Below, in pieces: positions 17,583-25,571 of a DNA stretch of 34,221 nucleotides. The number at the start of each line of letters is the position of its first letter. Positions within the stretch are counted from its first letter, which is position 1. The DNA comes from Arcicella sp. (GTDB lineage: Bacteria; Bacteroidota; Bacteroidia; Cytophagales; Spirosomataceae): positions 1 to 34,221 of the forward strand of contig JALONS010000032.1 of the NCBI GenBank assembly GCA_025454855.1. Direction: 5' to 3'. The notes under the pieces were generated by a model. It was not told the origin of the DNA. It did no database searches and worked only from the letters and a program-made list of their open reading frames with translations. The position numbers were made by a program, and so were the translations under genes.

Positions 17583-17777
17583 ATGGCACATCCTAAACGC
17601 AGACATTCGACGACTCGTAGAGATAAAAGACGTTCACACGACTTCGGAACTCCAAAAACAATCACTACTGACCCTACTACTGGCGAAATTCACTTACGTC
17701 ACCGTGCTCACGTATTTGAGGGAAACCTTATGTACAAAGGTAAAATGGTAGTAGAAGGATACGCTCCACAAGCGTAA
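17583..17777 (+). CDS. rpmF: 50S ribosomal protein L32
   Basis: A 64-residue basic protein beginning MAHPKRRHSTTRRDKRRSHD, with TTGEIHLRHRAH and the terminal GKMVVEGYAPQA. Length and order match bacterial L32 of the large ribosomal subunit. It contains no cysteine, so it belongs to the zinc-independent form. It follows yceD and precedes plsX, the classic order. The leader contains aaataaagag before the ATG; no strong ribosome-binding site is visible. Confidence 0.97.
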   Translation: MAHPKRRHSTTRRDKRRSHDFGTPKTITTDPTTGEIHLRHRAHVFEGNLMYKGKMVVEGYAPQA

Positions 17778-17790
17778 TCCGTCGTCAGGG

Positions 17791-17835
17791 TTTAGGGGTT
17801 GGAAGTTAGTATCAAGCTAATATCCAACCCCTAAA
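17791..17835. repeat. Inverted repeat/terminator-like hairpin after rpmF
   Basis: TTTAGGGGTTGGA (17791-17803) pairs perfectly with TCCAACCCCTAAA (17823-17835), and the inner part pairs imperfectly. It uses the same TTAGGGG word as the repeats before fabH, accB and accC. It may end some transcripts before plsX, which seems to have its own promoter. Confidence 0.75.
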
Positions 17836-17980
17836 TTTTATAAGTGTTTGTATTTAGTTTATACTCAAATTAAACTCAAACTTTTGATTAATAGTGGGTT
17901 ATACTTTTATCCCCCTACCCACCAACCCTGTTTTCTAATTATTTTTACGAAAAAATACCAATAAACACTTCAATAGTCGT

Positions 17981-17988
17981 TAATTTTG
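17981..17988 (+). promoter_or_regulatory. -7 box of plsX
   Basis: TAATTTTG fits exactly and lies 32 nt before the ATG at 18021. No correctly spaced TTG was found. Confidence 0.35.
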
Positions 17989-18020
17989 TGGTTAAATCTT
18001 TTAACCAGAAAAATATATTA

Positions 18021-18959
18021 ATGAAGATAGGTATTGATGCAATGGGAGGAGATTACGCTCCCGAAGCAATCGTAGAAGGAATTATTTTGGCGGCTCAAGA
18101 GTTACCCGTTGGTGCAACTATTGTATTAATTGGTAAAGTACAAGAGATTCAACAAGTTATTGATAAGCAAAACTTTAAGGGAACAAACATTGAAATCGTT
18201 GAAGCAAATGAGACTATTGAAATGGGTGAACACCCTGTTAGAGCATTACAATCTAAACCCAATTCCAGTATCGGAGTTGGGTTTAAACTTTTAAAGACAG
18301 GCGAGATTGACGTATTTGCCTCAGCGGGAAATACGGGAGCAATGATGGTTGGGTCGTTATTTTCAATCAAAACGATAGAAGGCGTACAACGACCACCGAT
18401 TGCGGGTTTTGCTCCGCAGACGGACGGTAAATTGGCAGTTATCTTGGATATTGGAGCCAATGCAGATGTAAAACCAGAAATGTTGGCTCAGTTCGGAGTG
18501 TTGGGTTCTATTTATGCCAAAGCCACCATGGGTGTAGCATCACCGAGAGTTGCCCTGATGAATATTGGGGAAGAAGAAGAGAAAGGTTCATTGGTAGCAC
18601 AGCAAGCTCATAAGCTAATGAAAGAAGATAAAACCATTAATTTTGTGGGTAATATTGAAGGTAAAGACTTTTTTAAGGGCAAAGCCGATGTTATTGTAAC
18701 GGATGGTTTTACAGGAAATATTATCTTGAAAATGGGAGAATCTCTGTACGGAATCATGAAAGATAGAGGTATTAGAGATGAGTTCTTGGACAAAACAAAT
18801 TATGAAGCCGTGGGAGGCAGTCCGATAATTGGGGTAAACGGAAATGTTATCATTGCTCATGGTTCATCGTCGGCAACGGCGGCAAAAAATATGGTTCATC
18901 TATGCTACAAGATAGTAGAATCAGAAGTTACTCAGAAAATTAAAGAAGCATTAAGTTAG
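18021..18959 (+). CDS. plsX: Phosphate acyltransferase PlsX
   Basis: Makes acyl-phosphate from acyl-ACP, feeding PlsY in phospholipid synthesis; a peripheral membrane enzyme. With the ATG at 18021 the protein is 312 residues, the family norm, and opens with MKIGIDAMGGDYAPE, the invariant start. Other hallmarks are EMGEHPVRALQSKPNSS, FASAGNTGAMMVGS, VILDIGANADVKPE, ADVIVTDGFTGN and AHGSSSATAAKNM. A GTG further up at 17988 is in frame but overlaps the -7 box and was not chosen. It stands between rpmF and fabH; its TAG stop runs directly into a TTAGG-type inverted repeat. Confidence 0.97.
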   Translation: MKIGIDAMGGDYAPEAIVEGIILAAQELPVGATIVLIGKVQEIQQVIDKQNFKGTNIEIVEANETIEMGEHPVRALQSKPNSSIGVGFKLLKTGEIDVFASAGNTGAMMVGSLFSIKTIEGVQRPPIAGFAPQTDGKLAVILDIGANADVKPEMLAQFGVLGSIYAKATMGVASPRVALMNIGEEEEKGSLVAQQAHKLMKEDKTINFVGNIEGKDFFKGKADVIVTDGFTGNIILKMGESLYGIMKDRGIRDEFLDKTNYEAVGGSPIIGVNGNVIIAHGSSSATAAKNMVHLCYKIVESEVTQKIKEALS

Positions 18960-19087
18960 GATTTAGGGGTCAGGGATTAGGTAATTGGGAATTAGGAGTT
19001 TCAAGTTTTTTCTATGTTTGAATTGAAAAGGCTTTTAATCTTATTCCTAATCTCTAATCCCCAATCCCTAAAATCTAACCCCTAAAA
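18956..19087. repeat. TTAGG-type long imperfect inverted repeat filling the plsX-fabH gap
   Basis: Left arm 18956-19000 reads as degenerate TTAGG words (tagg, ttagggg, cagggattagg, aattagg); right arm 19043-19087 is the complementary series (cctaatc, taatccccaatcccta, aacccctaaaac). The left arm begins at the plsX stop codon and the right arm ends 4 nt before the fabH ATG. Confidence 0.8.
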
Positions 19088-19091
19088 CATT

Positions 19092-20081
19092 ATGACTAAA
19101 ATCACTGCTGCTATTACAGGTGTTCAAGGGTACGTACCCGAAGATATACTCACCAATGCCGACCTTGCAAAAATTGTTGATACCAATGATGAATGGATAA
19201 CCTCAAGAACGGGAATTAAACAACGTCATGTGTTAAAAGGAGAAGGGAAAGGCACTTCTGTGATGGCAATAGAGGCTGTGAAAGGACTATTAGAAAAAAC
19301 TAATACTAATCCAGAAGAGATTGATTTATTAATTTGTGCCACCATTTCGCCTGACCACTTTTTTCCTGCTACTGCCAATATTATTTGTAATGCAGTGGGA
19401 ATTCCGCACGTGGGGTCTTATGATATTGCGGCAGCCTGCTCTGGATTCGTGAATGCTCTTACAACGGGTGCTATGTTCATAGAATCTGGACGGTATAAAA
19501 AAGTTGTGGTGGTAGGAGCAGATAAAATGTCGTCTATCGTGGACTATTCCGACCGCACCACTTGTGTACTTTTTGGCGATGGGGCAGGAGCAGTTCTGTT
19601 AGAAGCCAATTATGAAGGATTAGGTATCCAAGATTTTATTTTGAAGTCTGACGGGTCTGGAGCAAATCATCTCATTCAGAAAGCTGGAGGAAGTGCCTAT
19701 CCGCCAACGCATCAGACGATTGAAAATAAATGGCATTATATCTACCAAGAGGGGCAGGCAGTGTTTAAATTTGCCGTAACAAGAATGGCAGATGTATCGG
19801 CAGAAATTATGGAGCGTAATAATCTTACGGGTGACGATATTGCTTTTTTAGTGCCTCATCAAGCCAATAAAAGAATTATTGATGCTACGGCAAATAGGAT
19901 GGGGGTAGGTCCAGAAAAAGTAATGATGACTATCCAAAAATACGGAAATACTACGGCGGCAACGATTCCCCTTTGTTTATGGGATTATGAATCACAGCTT
20001 AAAAAAGGAGATAATCTGATTTTGGCAGCCTTTGGTGGTGGTTTTACTTGGGGTAGTGTTTATCTGAAATGGGCGATTTAG
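19092..20081 (+). CDS. fabH: Beta-ketoacyl-ACP synthase III
   Basis: Condenses a CoA-bound primer with malonyl-ACP, the first step of type II fatty-acid elongation. The 329-residue protein shows the full catalytic triad: Cys116 in [10 protein letters not shown], His256 in VPHQANKRI and Asn286 in KYGNTTAAT. The N-terminal block [17 protein letters not shown] and the glycine-rich end [15 protein letters not shown] are also typical. It follows plsX but is separated from it by a TTAGG-type inverted repeat whose right arm touches the start codon; this might modulate translation or separate transcripts. The paralogue pair seen in some Bacteroidota is not present here. Confidence 0.97.
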   Translation: MTKITAAITGVQGYVPEDILTNADLAKIVDTNDEWITSRTGIKQRHVLKGEGKGTSVMAIEAVKGLLEKTNTNPEEIDLLICATISPDHFFPATANIICNAVGIPHVGSYDIAAACSGFVNALTTGAMFIESGRYKKVVVVGADKMSSIVDYSDRTTCVLFGDGAGAVLLEANYEGLGIQDFILKSDGSGANHLIQKAGGSAYPPTHQTIENKWHYIYQEGQAVFKFAVTRMADVSAEIMERNNLTGDDIAFLVPHQANKRIIDATANRMGVGPEKVMMTIQKYGNTTAATIPLCLWDYESQLKKGDNLILAAFGGGFTWGSVYLKWAI

Positions 20082-20145
20082 GAGTGTAGAGTTTTGAGTG
20101 CGGAGTTAATATTTCAGATTAGAGATCTTATAGAAAACTAAGAAC

Positions 20146-20805
20146 ATGACAGCTAATATAAAACGAAAATCTTTTGATGATTGGACAACGCAAGAAGTGC
20201 GTCTGGCATTTCATCTGAAAGAAACCGATTCGTCAGAGCTTTTGACGGAATGGTTATCGGTTGTTCATCCGCTTGATGATTATCAAAAAATATTTCTACA
20301 AGAAAAAAGAGAATTACTGAAAAGGTTTTACAGGTCTTGGAATGAAGACGAACTCAAATTCCAATTCATCGCTCATATTGTAGAAATGGCAAGGTTGAGA
20401 GGTGATAATTTTGGTACATTTAGCCAAAGAAAACTAAGTGCTACTATCAATGATATTACGCTGTATGGTCGCCCAGAAGTGATGATAGCCACTGGTCAGG
20501 AAGACCCGCTAAAACCGTATTTTTTCATTCATGAATATAAACCCTCTAAACGGGCTGACGAACCATTAGGGCAAGTTTTATCAGCAATGGTGGCGGCTCA
20601 ATATCTGAATGAAGACAATAGACCACTTTTAGGATGTTTCGTATTAGGTTCTATTTGGCAGTTTGTGGTTTTGGAAAACAAAACTTATACCCTTAGCGAT
20701 AATTACGACGCTACACAGTTTGACGAATTATCAGCTATTTATTCAGCACTTTGTCAGGCGAAGGTTTATATACAAGAACAGGCTGGTGAGTTAATGATAG
20801 ATTGA
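20146..20805 (+). CDS. Putative PD-(D/E)XK-like protein of unknown function
   Basis: The 219-residue protein is not firmly recognised. It contains a likely PD-(D/E)XK nuclease core: a helix with acidic residues (NEDELKFQFIAHIVEMARLR), YGRPEVMIATG with Glu111 where Asp is usual, then PYFFIHEYKPSK (Glu130-x-Lys132) and a following helix EPLGQVLSAMVAAQYL with Gln143. The later part LLGCFVLGSIWQFVVLENKTYTLS resembles the beta-strands after the core in restriction-type nucleases. It lies 64 nt after fabH in the same direction; that gap contains repeated gagtg words. No methyltransferase or toxin/antitoxin partner is adjacent. Could be a stand-alone nuclease or a binding fold that lost activity. 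Confidence 0.55.
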   Translation: MTANIKRKSFDDWTTQEVRLAFHLKETDSSELLTEWLSVVHPLDDYQKIFLQEKRELLKRFYRSWNEDELKFQFIAHIVEMARLRGDNFGTFSQRKLSATINDITLYGRPEVMIATGQEDPLKPYFFIHEYKPSKRADEPLGQVLSAMVAAQYLNEDNRPLLGCFVLGSIWQFVVLENKTYTLSDNYDATQFDELSAIYSALCQAKVYIQEQAGELMID

Positions 20806-21036
20806 GAATAGTTATTTTTACTAATTATTCAAAACAAAATAATGCTTCAAAGATGAATGTTTTTGATGTTATTTTTAGGAAAAAACATCGTTGCAATTCT
20901 GTAAAATGTTGATTCTATTGGAGCTTTTTATTATAATTGTCTGATTAATAAAGAGTTAAAAACATGAAAATTACATAGGCAGTGAAGATACTGTCCACGG
21001 GTATGAGAAAAAAATAATTATTGATTGATTGATAAT

Positions 21037-21597
21037 ATGGGCATTCTTAATATTTGGAATAAACTAATTTCTTTACGAAACATAAAAGTAAACTATTTAG
21101 AAAGCAATAATGTCAGAGTTATGTATAAGACTCGTCTGGACTATAATTTTGAGCAAGTTGTAAATAGTAAAAGTATTGATTCTGATATGGAAATTGTGGA
21201 AGACAAACTTTTTAATGCAGAGAGTTTTGGGTTGATTAGTATAGAGACTCATCCGTTGGAAGGGGAATTGTCCAGTGAAGCACAACAAATTGCTGAGGAA
21301 AAAATTAAACTAAATCAACAAGAATTGATAAATAAGCTCAATCCAAATTTTATTTTAAAAGAACTTGAAGTAATAAAGATTAAGTCAGCGGATGGTCTTG
21401 GGAAATATAGAGCCTTAGTATATGGTATAATTGATGTAGTTAGCGGTAAATATGTGTCTGTATATCATATAACAATTATTTCAGCAAAAGCTATCGTCTT
21501 TTTAAAGGTTTACAATAAATTTTCACCTATTGATGAAGAAAATATTAAGGTTTTTTCAGAAATCAACTTTTTATTATCTGGACTTGCTGTATTTTAA
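21037..21597 (+). CDS. Hypothetical protein, soluble
   Basis: A 186-residue protein that I do not recognise. The ATG at 21037 (MGILNIWNKLISLRNIKV) is preferred over an in-frame TTG four codons earlier. It has no signal peptide or membrane segment. It reads as an N-terminal beta-rich part with YLESNNVRVMYKTRLDYNF, a Glu/Gln/Lys-rich helix (AQQIAEEKIKLNQQELINKL) and a beta-rich C-terminal half (KYVSVYHITIISAKAIVFLK). It stands alone between the PD-(D/E)XK-like gene and efp, with 230 nt of AT-rich sequence before it. Its base composition is more AT-rich than the neighbours, which is compatible with recent acquisition. Confidence 0.6.
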   Translation: MGILNIWNKLISLRNIKVNYLESNNVRVMYKTRLDYNFEQVVNSKSIDSDMEIVEDKLFNAESFGLISIETHPLEGELSSEAQQIAEEKIKLNQQELINKLNPNFILKELEVIKIKSADGLGKYRALVYGIIDVVSGKYVSVYHITIISAKAIVFLKVYNKFSPIDEENIKVFSEINFLLSGLAVF

Positions 21598-21757
21598 ATA
21601 CTCCTTACTTTCTACCAACTTTTATTGCTTTTGTTTGTGTTTACTTTTAGAAACTCCACAATAAAAATAACTTTTCACTCTTGAAATATAATTAAACAGT
21701 TCAAAAACTAAATAAAAACCATAAGCATATCATTCATCTGAATTGCTAAACAAAAAA

Positions 21758-22321
21758 ATGGCAACTACTGCAGACATCAAAAACGGATTAGTAATTAAAT
21801 ACAATAACGATTTATTTTCAATCGTTGAATTCCTTCACGTAAAGCCAGGTAAAGGTCCTGCTTTTGTGAGAACAAAGCTAAAATCACTAACATCGGGAAA
21901 AGTAATTGATAATACTTTTAACTCGGGCGTAACAATCTACCCCGTGAGAGTTGAACGTAGAACTTTCCAATATCTTTATGCGGAAGAGTTTGGTTTTACT
22001 TTTATGGATAACGAAACATTCGAGCAAATTACGCTTAATAAAGAAATGGTAGAGGCTTCGGATTTAATGAAAGAAGGACAAGAAGTGGAAATTCTTATCA
22101 ATACCGAAACCGATTTGCCAATCTCTTGTGAAATGCCTATGTTTGTTGAGTTGGTGGTTACTTATACTGAAAACGGTATCAAAGGAGATACGGCAAACTC
22201 ACCCAAAAAACCAGCTACGGTAGAAACAGGAGCAACCATTACCGTTCCATTATTCATTCAACAAGACGAAAAAATTAAAGTTGATACTCGTACTTATGAG
22301 TACGTAGAAAGAGTTAAATAA
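21758..22321 (+). CDS. efp: Elongation factor P
   Basis: Relieves ribosomes stalled at proline runs. From the ATG at 21758 the protein is 187 residues, as expected (188 in E. coli); a TTG five codons upstream was rejected. Domain I carries the tip loop HVKPGKGPAF with Lys32, the residue modified in organisms that use lysylation, hydroxylation or related chemistry; no modification gene is in the window. Domains II and III contain FTFMDNETFEQ, ETDLPISCEMPMFVELVV and the conserved end IKVDTRTYEYVERVK. Downstream a TTAGG-type repeat leads into accB, and the efp-accB-accC order is common in bacteria. Confidence 0.97.
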   Translation: MATTADIKNGLVIKYNNDLFSIVEFLHVKPGKGPAFVRTKLKSLTSGKVIDNTFNSGVTIYPVRVERRTFQYLYAEEFGFTFMDNETFEQITLNKEMVEASDLMKEGQEVEILINTETDLPISCEMPMFVELVVTYTENGIKGDTANSPKKPATVETGATITVPLFIQQDEKIKVDTRTYEYVERVK

Positions 22322-22560
22322 TTAAGGGGTCAGGGGTTAGGAATTGGAGGTTAGGGACTGGGTAATTAGGAATTAGAGATTAGGTAAATTGGTAATTAGG
22401 GCGGGTAGCATTCCGCATTGGGGATTAGAAATAAGTTTTAGACTTTCAAGCACTTGTTTCACAACTTCAATTTTCAATCACCAACTATCTAATCCCTAAT
22501 TATCTAACCCCTAATTACCTAATCTCTAATCCCTAACCCCCGACCCCTAATCCCTAAAAC
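22322..22560. repeat. TTAGG-type long imperfect inverted repeat filling the efp-accB gap
   Basis: The left half (22322-22430) is G-rich on the plus strand (aggggtcaggggttagg, gggattag), the right half (about 22478-22558) is its C-rich counterpart (ctaatccctaatt, cctaacccccgacccc). It starts one base after the efp stop and ends 4 nt before the accB ATG. A small extra hairpin of the GCGGGTAGCATTCCGC type at 22401-22416 is embedded in the left arm and resembles the 4767-4825 element. Confidence 0.85.
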
Positions 22561-22562
22561 AA

Positions 22563-23048
22563 ATGGAAAATAAAGAAATTCAAAAACTTCTTGACTTTAT
22601 AGCACAGTCAACGCTTGATGAGGTAAATATTGAAACCTCTGAATTAAAATTATCGGTTAAACGTTACGGCGTAGCCCCCGTGGTTCAACAAGTTGCTGCT
22701 GTACCGCAGGCTGTTGTAGCTGCCCCAGTGGTGGCTCCTATTGCTCCACAAGTGGCTCCAGTTGCCCCTTCAGCACCAGCCGCCCCTGCACCAGCAGCAT
22801 CAGCTGCTAATAGAGTTACCATTAAATCACCAATGATTGGTACATTTTATCGTTCCGCAGGACCCGATAAGCCAGCGTTTGTGGAAGTTGGTTCGGAAAT
22901 TTCAAAAGGTAAAACCGTTTGTATTATTGAAGCCATGAAGTTATTTAACGAAATTGAAGCTGAAATTTCAGGTAAAATCGTTGAAGTTTTGGTTGAAAAT
23001 GCTACTCCAGTAGAATTTGACCAACCTCTTTTTGTTGTGGAACAGTAA
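22563..23048 (+). CDS. accB: Biotin carboxyl carrier protein of acetyl-CoA carboxylase
   Basis: Carries the biotin that AccC carboxylates. The 161-residue protein has the N-terminal helix region (EIQKLLDFIAQSTLDEVNIE), a flexible Ala/Pro/Val-rich linker at about 38-82, and the biotinyl domain from about 84 to the end with IEAMKLFNEIEA, where Lys126 is the biotin site, and the thumb-like segment SPMIGTFYRSAGPDKPAFVE. It lies between efp and accC, but is insulated from each by a TTAGG-type inverted repeat of more than 190 bp, unusual for a subunit pair normally in tight operon spacing. Confidence 0.97.
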   Translation: MENKEIQKLLDFIAQSTLDEVNIETSELKLSVKRYGVAPVVQQVAAVPQAVVAAPVVAPIAPQVAPVAPSAPAAPAPAASAANRVTIKSPMIGTFYRSAGPDKPAFVEVGSEISKGKTVCIIEAMKLFNEIEAEISGKIVEVLVENATPVEFDQPLFVVEQ

Positions 23049-23248
23049 TTTTTAGGGATTAAGGATTAGGGGTTAGGCAATTTAGGAGCTTAGAGATTAG
23101 GTAATTAAGAATTAGACAATTAAGGATTAGAAATGAGTAGTTAGTTTTTCTAACAGTTATATATTTCATAATCATAATGCTTAATTTTTAGTCCCCAATC
23201 TCTAATCTCCAATCCTTAATCCCCAGTCCCCAGCCCCTAACCCCTAAA
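23049..23248. repeat. TTAGG-type long imperfect inverted repeat filling the accB-accC gap
   Basis: Left arm about 23052-23135 (tagggattaaggattagggg and related words), right arm 23191-23248 (ccccaatctctaatctcc through cccctaacccctaaaat). It spans from the accB stop to 2 nt before the accC ATG. Confidence 0.85.
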
Positions 23249-23250
23249 AT

Positions 23251-24594
23251 ATGTTTAAAAAAATACTTATTGCCAATCGTGGTGAAATCGCCTTGCGAAT
23301 CATCAGAACTTGCCGTGAGATGGGTATCAAAACGGTAGCTGTTTATTCCACTGCCGACCGTGAGAGCCTTCACGTAAAATTTGCTGACGAAGCGGTTTGT
23401 ATCGGTCCTCCGCCAAGCCGTCAATCATATCTCAATATTCCTGCTATCATTTCAGCCGCCGAAGTTACAGGGGCTGATGCCATCCATCCAGGGTACGGAT
23501 TCTTATCAGAAAATGCCGAATTCTCAAGAATTTGTGCAGAATACGGTATAAAATTTATCGGAGCAACCGCCGAGCAAATTAATTCAATGGGAGACAAGGC
23601 AACTGCTAAAGCTACCATGAAGAACTCAGGTGTACCCGTAATACCAGGTTCTGACGGTTTAATTGATACCGTTCAGGAAGCCAAAGTATTAGCCAAAGAG
23701 ATAAAATATCCCGTAATCATCAAAGCTACTGCGGGTGGTGGCGGACGTGGAATGCGTATCATCCGTCATGAAGACGAGTTTGAGAAATTGTGGGATGATG
23801 CCAAAACGGAATCAGCGGCGGCATTCGGAAACGATGGACTGTACATGGAGAAGTTCGTAGAAGAACCACGTCACATTGAAATACAAATTGTGGGCGACCA
23901 ATTCGGAACGGTTTGTCACCTGTCGGAACGTGATTGTTCTATTCAGCGTCGTCACCAAAAATTATGTGAAGAAACACCTTCGCCCGCTCTCACGCCCGAG
24001 CTTCGTGAGCGTATGGGAACTGCCGCTATCAAAGGAGCAGCTGCCATTAAATACGAAGGAGCAGGTACAATAGAATTCTTGGTTGATAAAAACGGTGATT
24101 TCTACTTCATGGAAATGAACACCCGTATTCAAGTAGAACATCCTATTACGGAAGAAGTTACTGATTTTGATTTGATTAAAGAACAGATTAAAGTAGCAGC
24201 GGGCATTCCAATTTCTGGTAAAAATTACGTTCCCAAAATATATGCTTTAGAGTGTAGAATTAATGCGGAAGACCCAGCTAATGGTTTCCGTCCGTCACCA
24301 GGTAAAATTACCAATTTACATTTACCAGGTGGACACGGGGTACGTATTGATAGTCACGTATATTCTGGTTATACGATTCCTCCCAATTATGACTCTATGA
24401 TTGCGAAGGTAATTGTATCAGGGCAGAGCCGTGAAGAAGTACTTTTAAGAATGAAACGAGCTTTACAAGAATTCGTGATTGAAGGTATTAAAACTACCAT
24501 TCCGTTCCACATCAAATTAATGGATGACGAACGTTTTAAATCTGGACAATTCACTACCGCTTTCATGGATGGTTTTGATTTGACCGATTTGTAA
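23251..24594 (+). CDS. accC: Acetyl-CoA carboxylase, biotin carboxylase subunit
   Basis: ATP-dependent carboxylation of the AccB biotin, the first half-reaction of malonyl-CoA synthesis. At 447 residues it has the family length. Hallmarks are [20 protein letters not shown] at the start, [13 protein letters not shown], the ATP-grasp glycine loop [25 protein letters not shown], and the active-site block [15 protein letters not shown]. The end [16 protein letters not shown] is also typical. It follows accB on the same strand. AccA/AccD are not in the window. Confidence 0.98.
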   Translation: MFKKILIANRGEIALRIIRTCREMGIKTVAVYSTADRESLHVKFADEAVCIGPPPSRQSYLNIPAIISAAEVTGADAIHPGYGFLSENAEFSRICAEYGIKFIGATAEQINSMGDKATAKATMKNSGVPVIPGSDGLIDTVQEAKVLAKEIKYPVIIKATAGGGGRGMRIIRHEDEFEKLWDDAKTESAAAFGNDGLYMEKFVEEPRHIEIQIVGDQFGTVCHLSERDCSIQRRHQKLCEETPSPALTPELRERMGTAAIKGAAAIKYEGAGTIEFLVDKNGDFYFMEMNTRIQVEHPITEEVTDFDLIKEQIKVAAGIPISGKNYVPKIYALECRINAEDPANGFRPSPGKITNLHLPGGHGVRIDSHVYSGYTIPPNYDSMIAKVIVSGQSREEVLLRMKRALQEFVIEGIKTTIPFHIKLMDDERFKSGQFTTAFMDGFDLTDL

Positions 24595-24617
24595 GATAAA
24601 ATTGAAATAACAAGAAT

Positions 24618-24646
24618 ATCTCGGAATCCTTTCTGAGAGATTTTTG
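24618..24646 (+). terminator. Probable terminator of accC
   Basis: ATCTC (24618-24622) pairs with GAGAT (24637-24641), with an imperfect inner stem (GGAA/TTCT), followed by T5. Weak stem but correctly placed about 25 nt after the stop. Confidence 0.45.
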
Positions 24647-24689
24647 CTTTTATGACCAAATACTCATTTCAGGATGATTTTGTGCAAGA

Positions 24690-24697
24690 TAGATTTG
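24690..24697 (+). promoter_or_regulatory. -7 box before the secreted coiled-coil gene
   Basis: TAGATTTG matches TAnnTTTG, 55 nt before the ATG at 24752. No TTG at the right spacing was found, so this is weak. Confidence 0.3.
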
Positions 24698-24751
24698 GTA
24701 TTTAAAGCCTTTTTTTTTAAATTTCATAAATTTTAATTGACAAATACGGCT

Positions 24752-25204
24752 ATGCGTAAAATATTTTTACTAACACTTTTATTTGGGTTATCATTGGCTC
24801 AAATCTCCAAAGCACAAGCACCCGTAGGTTTTCCTGATGGAATCGTTGTGGGTAATACAACTGTCACTATTCCCGCTGGTAGTACTTATAAAATGGCAGT
24901 GAGTGGCGGTATCATCACTGAGAAAGTAAGAGTAGCTACTAATGGAACTACTTTTTGGGCTGACTTTGTGTTTGACCCCAACTATAAATTACGAACATTG
25001 AGCGAGGTAGCAGAGTATATCAAATTGAACAAACATCTACCTGATATGCCCACTACTGCTGAGGTTAATCAGGAAGGAATAGACCTTGCTCGTACGCAAG
25101 CCTTACTGCTTCAGAAGGTAGAGGAATTGACGTTATACGTGATAGAACAGAACAAAAAAATAAATCGTTTGGAACGAAAAATACGTAAACTATCTAAAAA
25201 ATAG
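24752..25204 (+). CDS. Secreted protein with tail-fibre-type C-terminal segment
   Basis: About 150 residues from the ATG at 24752; an in-frame TTG five codons earlier was rejected. A signal peptide (MRKIFLLTLLFGLSLA, cut near AQA) is followed by a short beta-rich part and then a segment common at the end of Bacteroidota surface proteins: ADFVFDPNYKLRTLSEVAEY, KHLPDMPTTAEVNQEGIDL, then LLQKVEELTLYVIEQNKKI with a heptad-like coiled coil and a basic tail. In longer relatives this forms the trimerising base of tail-fibre or adhesin-like proteins; here almost nothing precedes it, so this is a minimal version. Role unknown. Strong terminator follows. Confidence 0.75.
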   Translation: MRKIFLLTLLFGLSLAQISKAQAPVGFPDGIVVGNTTVTIPAGSTYKMAVSGGIITEKVRVATNGTTFWADFVFDPNYKLRTLSEVAEYIKLNKHLPDMPTTAEVNQEGIDLARTQALLLQKVEELTLYVIEQNKKINRLERKIRKLSKK

Positions 25205-25221
25205 TAGGTTCTGACGAGCTA

Positions 25222-25260
25222 CAATAAAAGCCCTTGAAACATTTTCAAGGGCTTTTATTG
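25222..25260 (+). terminator. Rho-independent terminator
   Basis: A perfect 18-bp stem, CAATAAAAGCCCTTGAAA (25222-25239) with its complement at 25243-25260, closes a 3-nt loop. A- and T-rich flanks let it act in both directions, but the minus-strand tRNA has its own terminator next to it. Confidence 0.92.
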
Positions 25261-25280
25261 TGCCGTTTAGGCATAAAAAC

Positions 25281-25308
25281 AAAAAACCTCTCATTGCTGA
25301 GAGGTTTT
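25281..25308 (-). terminator. Terminator of tRNA-Gln
   Basis: Read on the minus strand, AAAACCTCTC pairs with GAGAGGTTTT (10 bp; plus-strand 25283-25292 and 25299-25308) around a 6-nt loop and is followed by more T. It begins only 2 nt after the tRNA. Confidence 0.85.
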
Positions 25309-25309
25309 G

Positions 25310-25380
25310 TTAACCGACATGGATTCGAACCATGAATAACGGTACCAAAAACCGTTGTGTTACCATTACACCATCGGTCA
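25310..25380 (-). tRNA. tRNA-Gln (anticodon TTG)
   Basis: The minus strand folds as a full cloverleaf of 71 nt: acceptor TGACCGA with TCGGTTA (one G-U), D-arm GTGT/ACAC with a 7-nt loop, anticodon stem ACGGT/ACCGT with loop TTTTGGT giving anticodon TTG, a 4-nt variable loop, T-arm CATGG/CCATG with loop TTCGAAT, discriminator A. CCA is not encoded. Reads glutamine codons CAA and CAG. Confidence 0.96.
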
Positions 25381-25421
25381 ATCTATTTTCTTGCTGACTT
25401 ATGTCGTTCGGAAAAGTGATG

Positions 25422-25452
25422 CAAAATTACGCTTTTAATTATTATGTGTCAA
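25422..25452 (-). promoter_or_regulatory. Promoter of tRNA-Gln
   Basis: On the minus strand TTG (25452-25450), 20 nt, then TAATTTTG (25429-25422): an exact match to the Bacteroidota consensus. Predicted start near 25415, about 35 nt before the mature 5' end. Confidence 0.7.
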
Positions 25453-25571
25453 GTCAAAAGAAGAAAAAAATATCATTTATGCCGATAAAAATTTTGCGTA
25501 TGACTCAGGTAGTTTTTAAATCTCTGACAATCAGTAGCTTATTTTTAACTCTTCAATTCGTAAAAATTAAA

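Noticed and set aside
22322-22560. Telomere-like or G-quadruplex element
   Set aside because: G-runs are interrupted, mostly GG, and paired with a C-rich arm, so a hairpin explains the sequence better.
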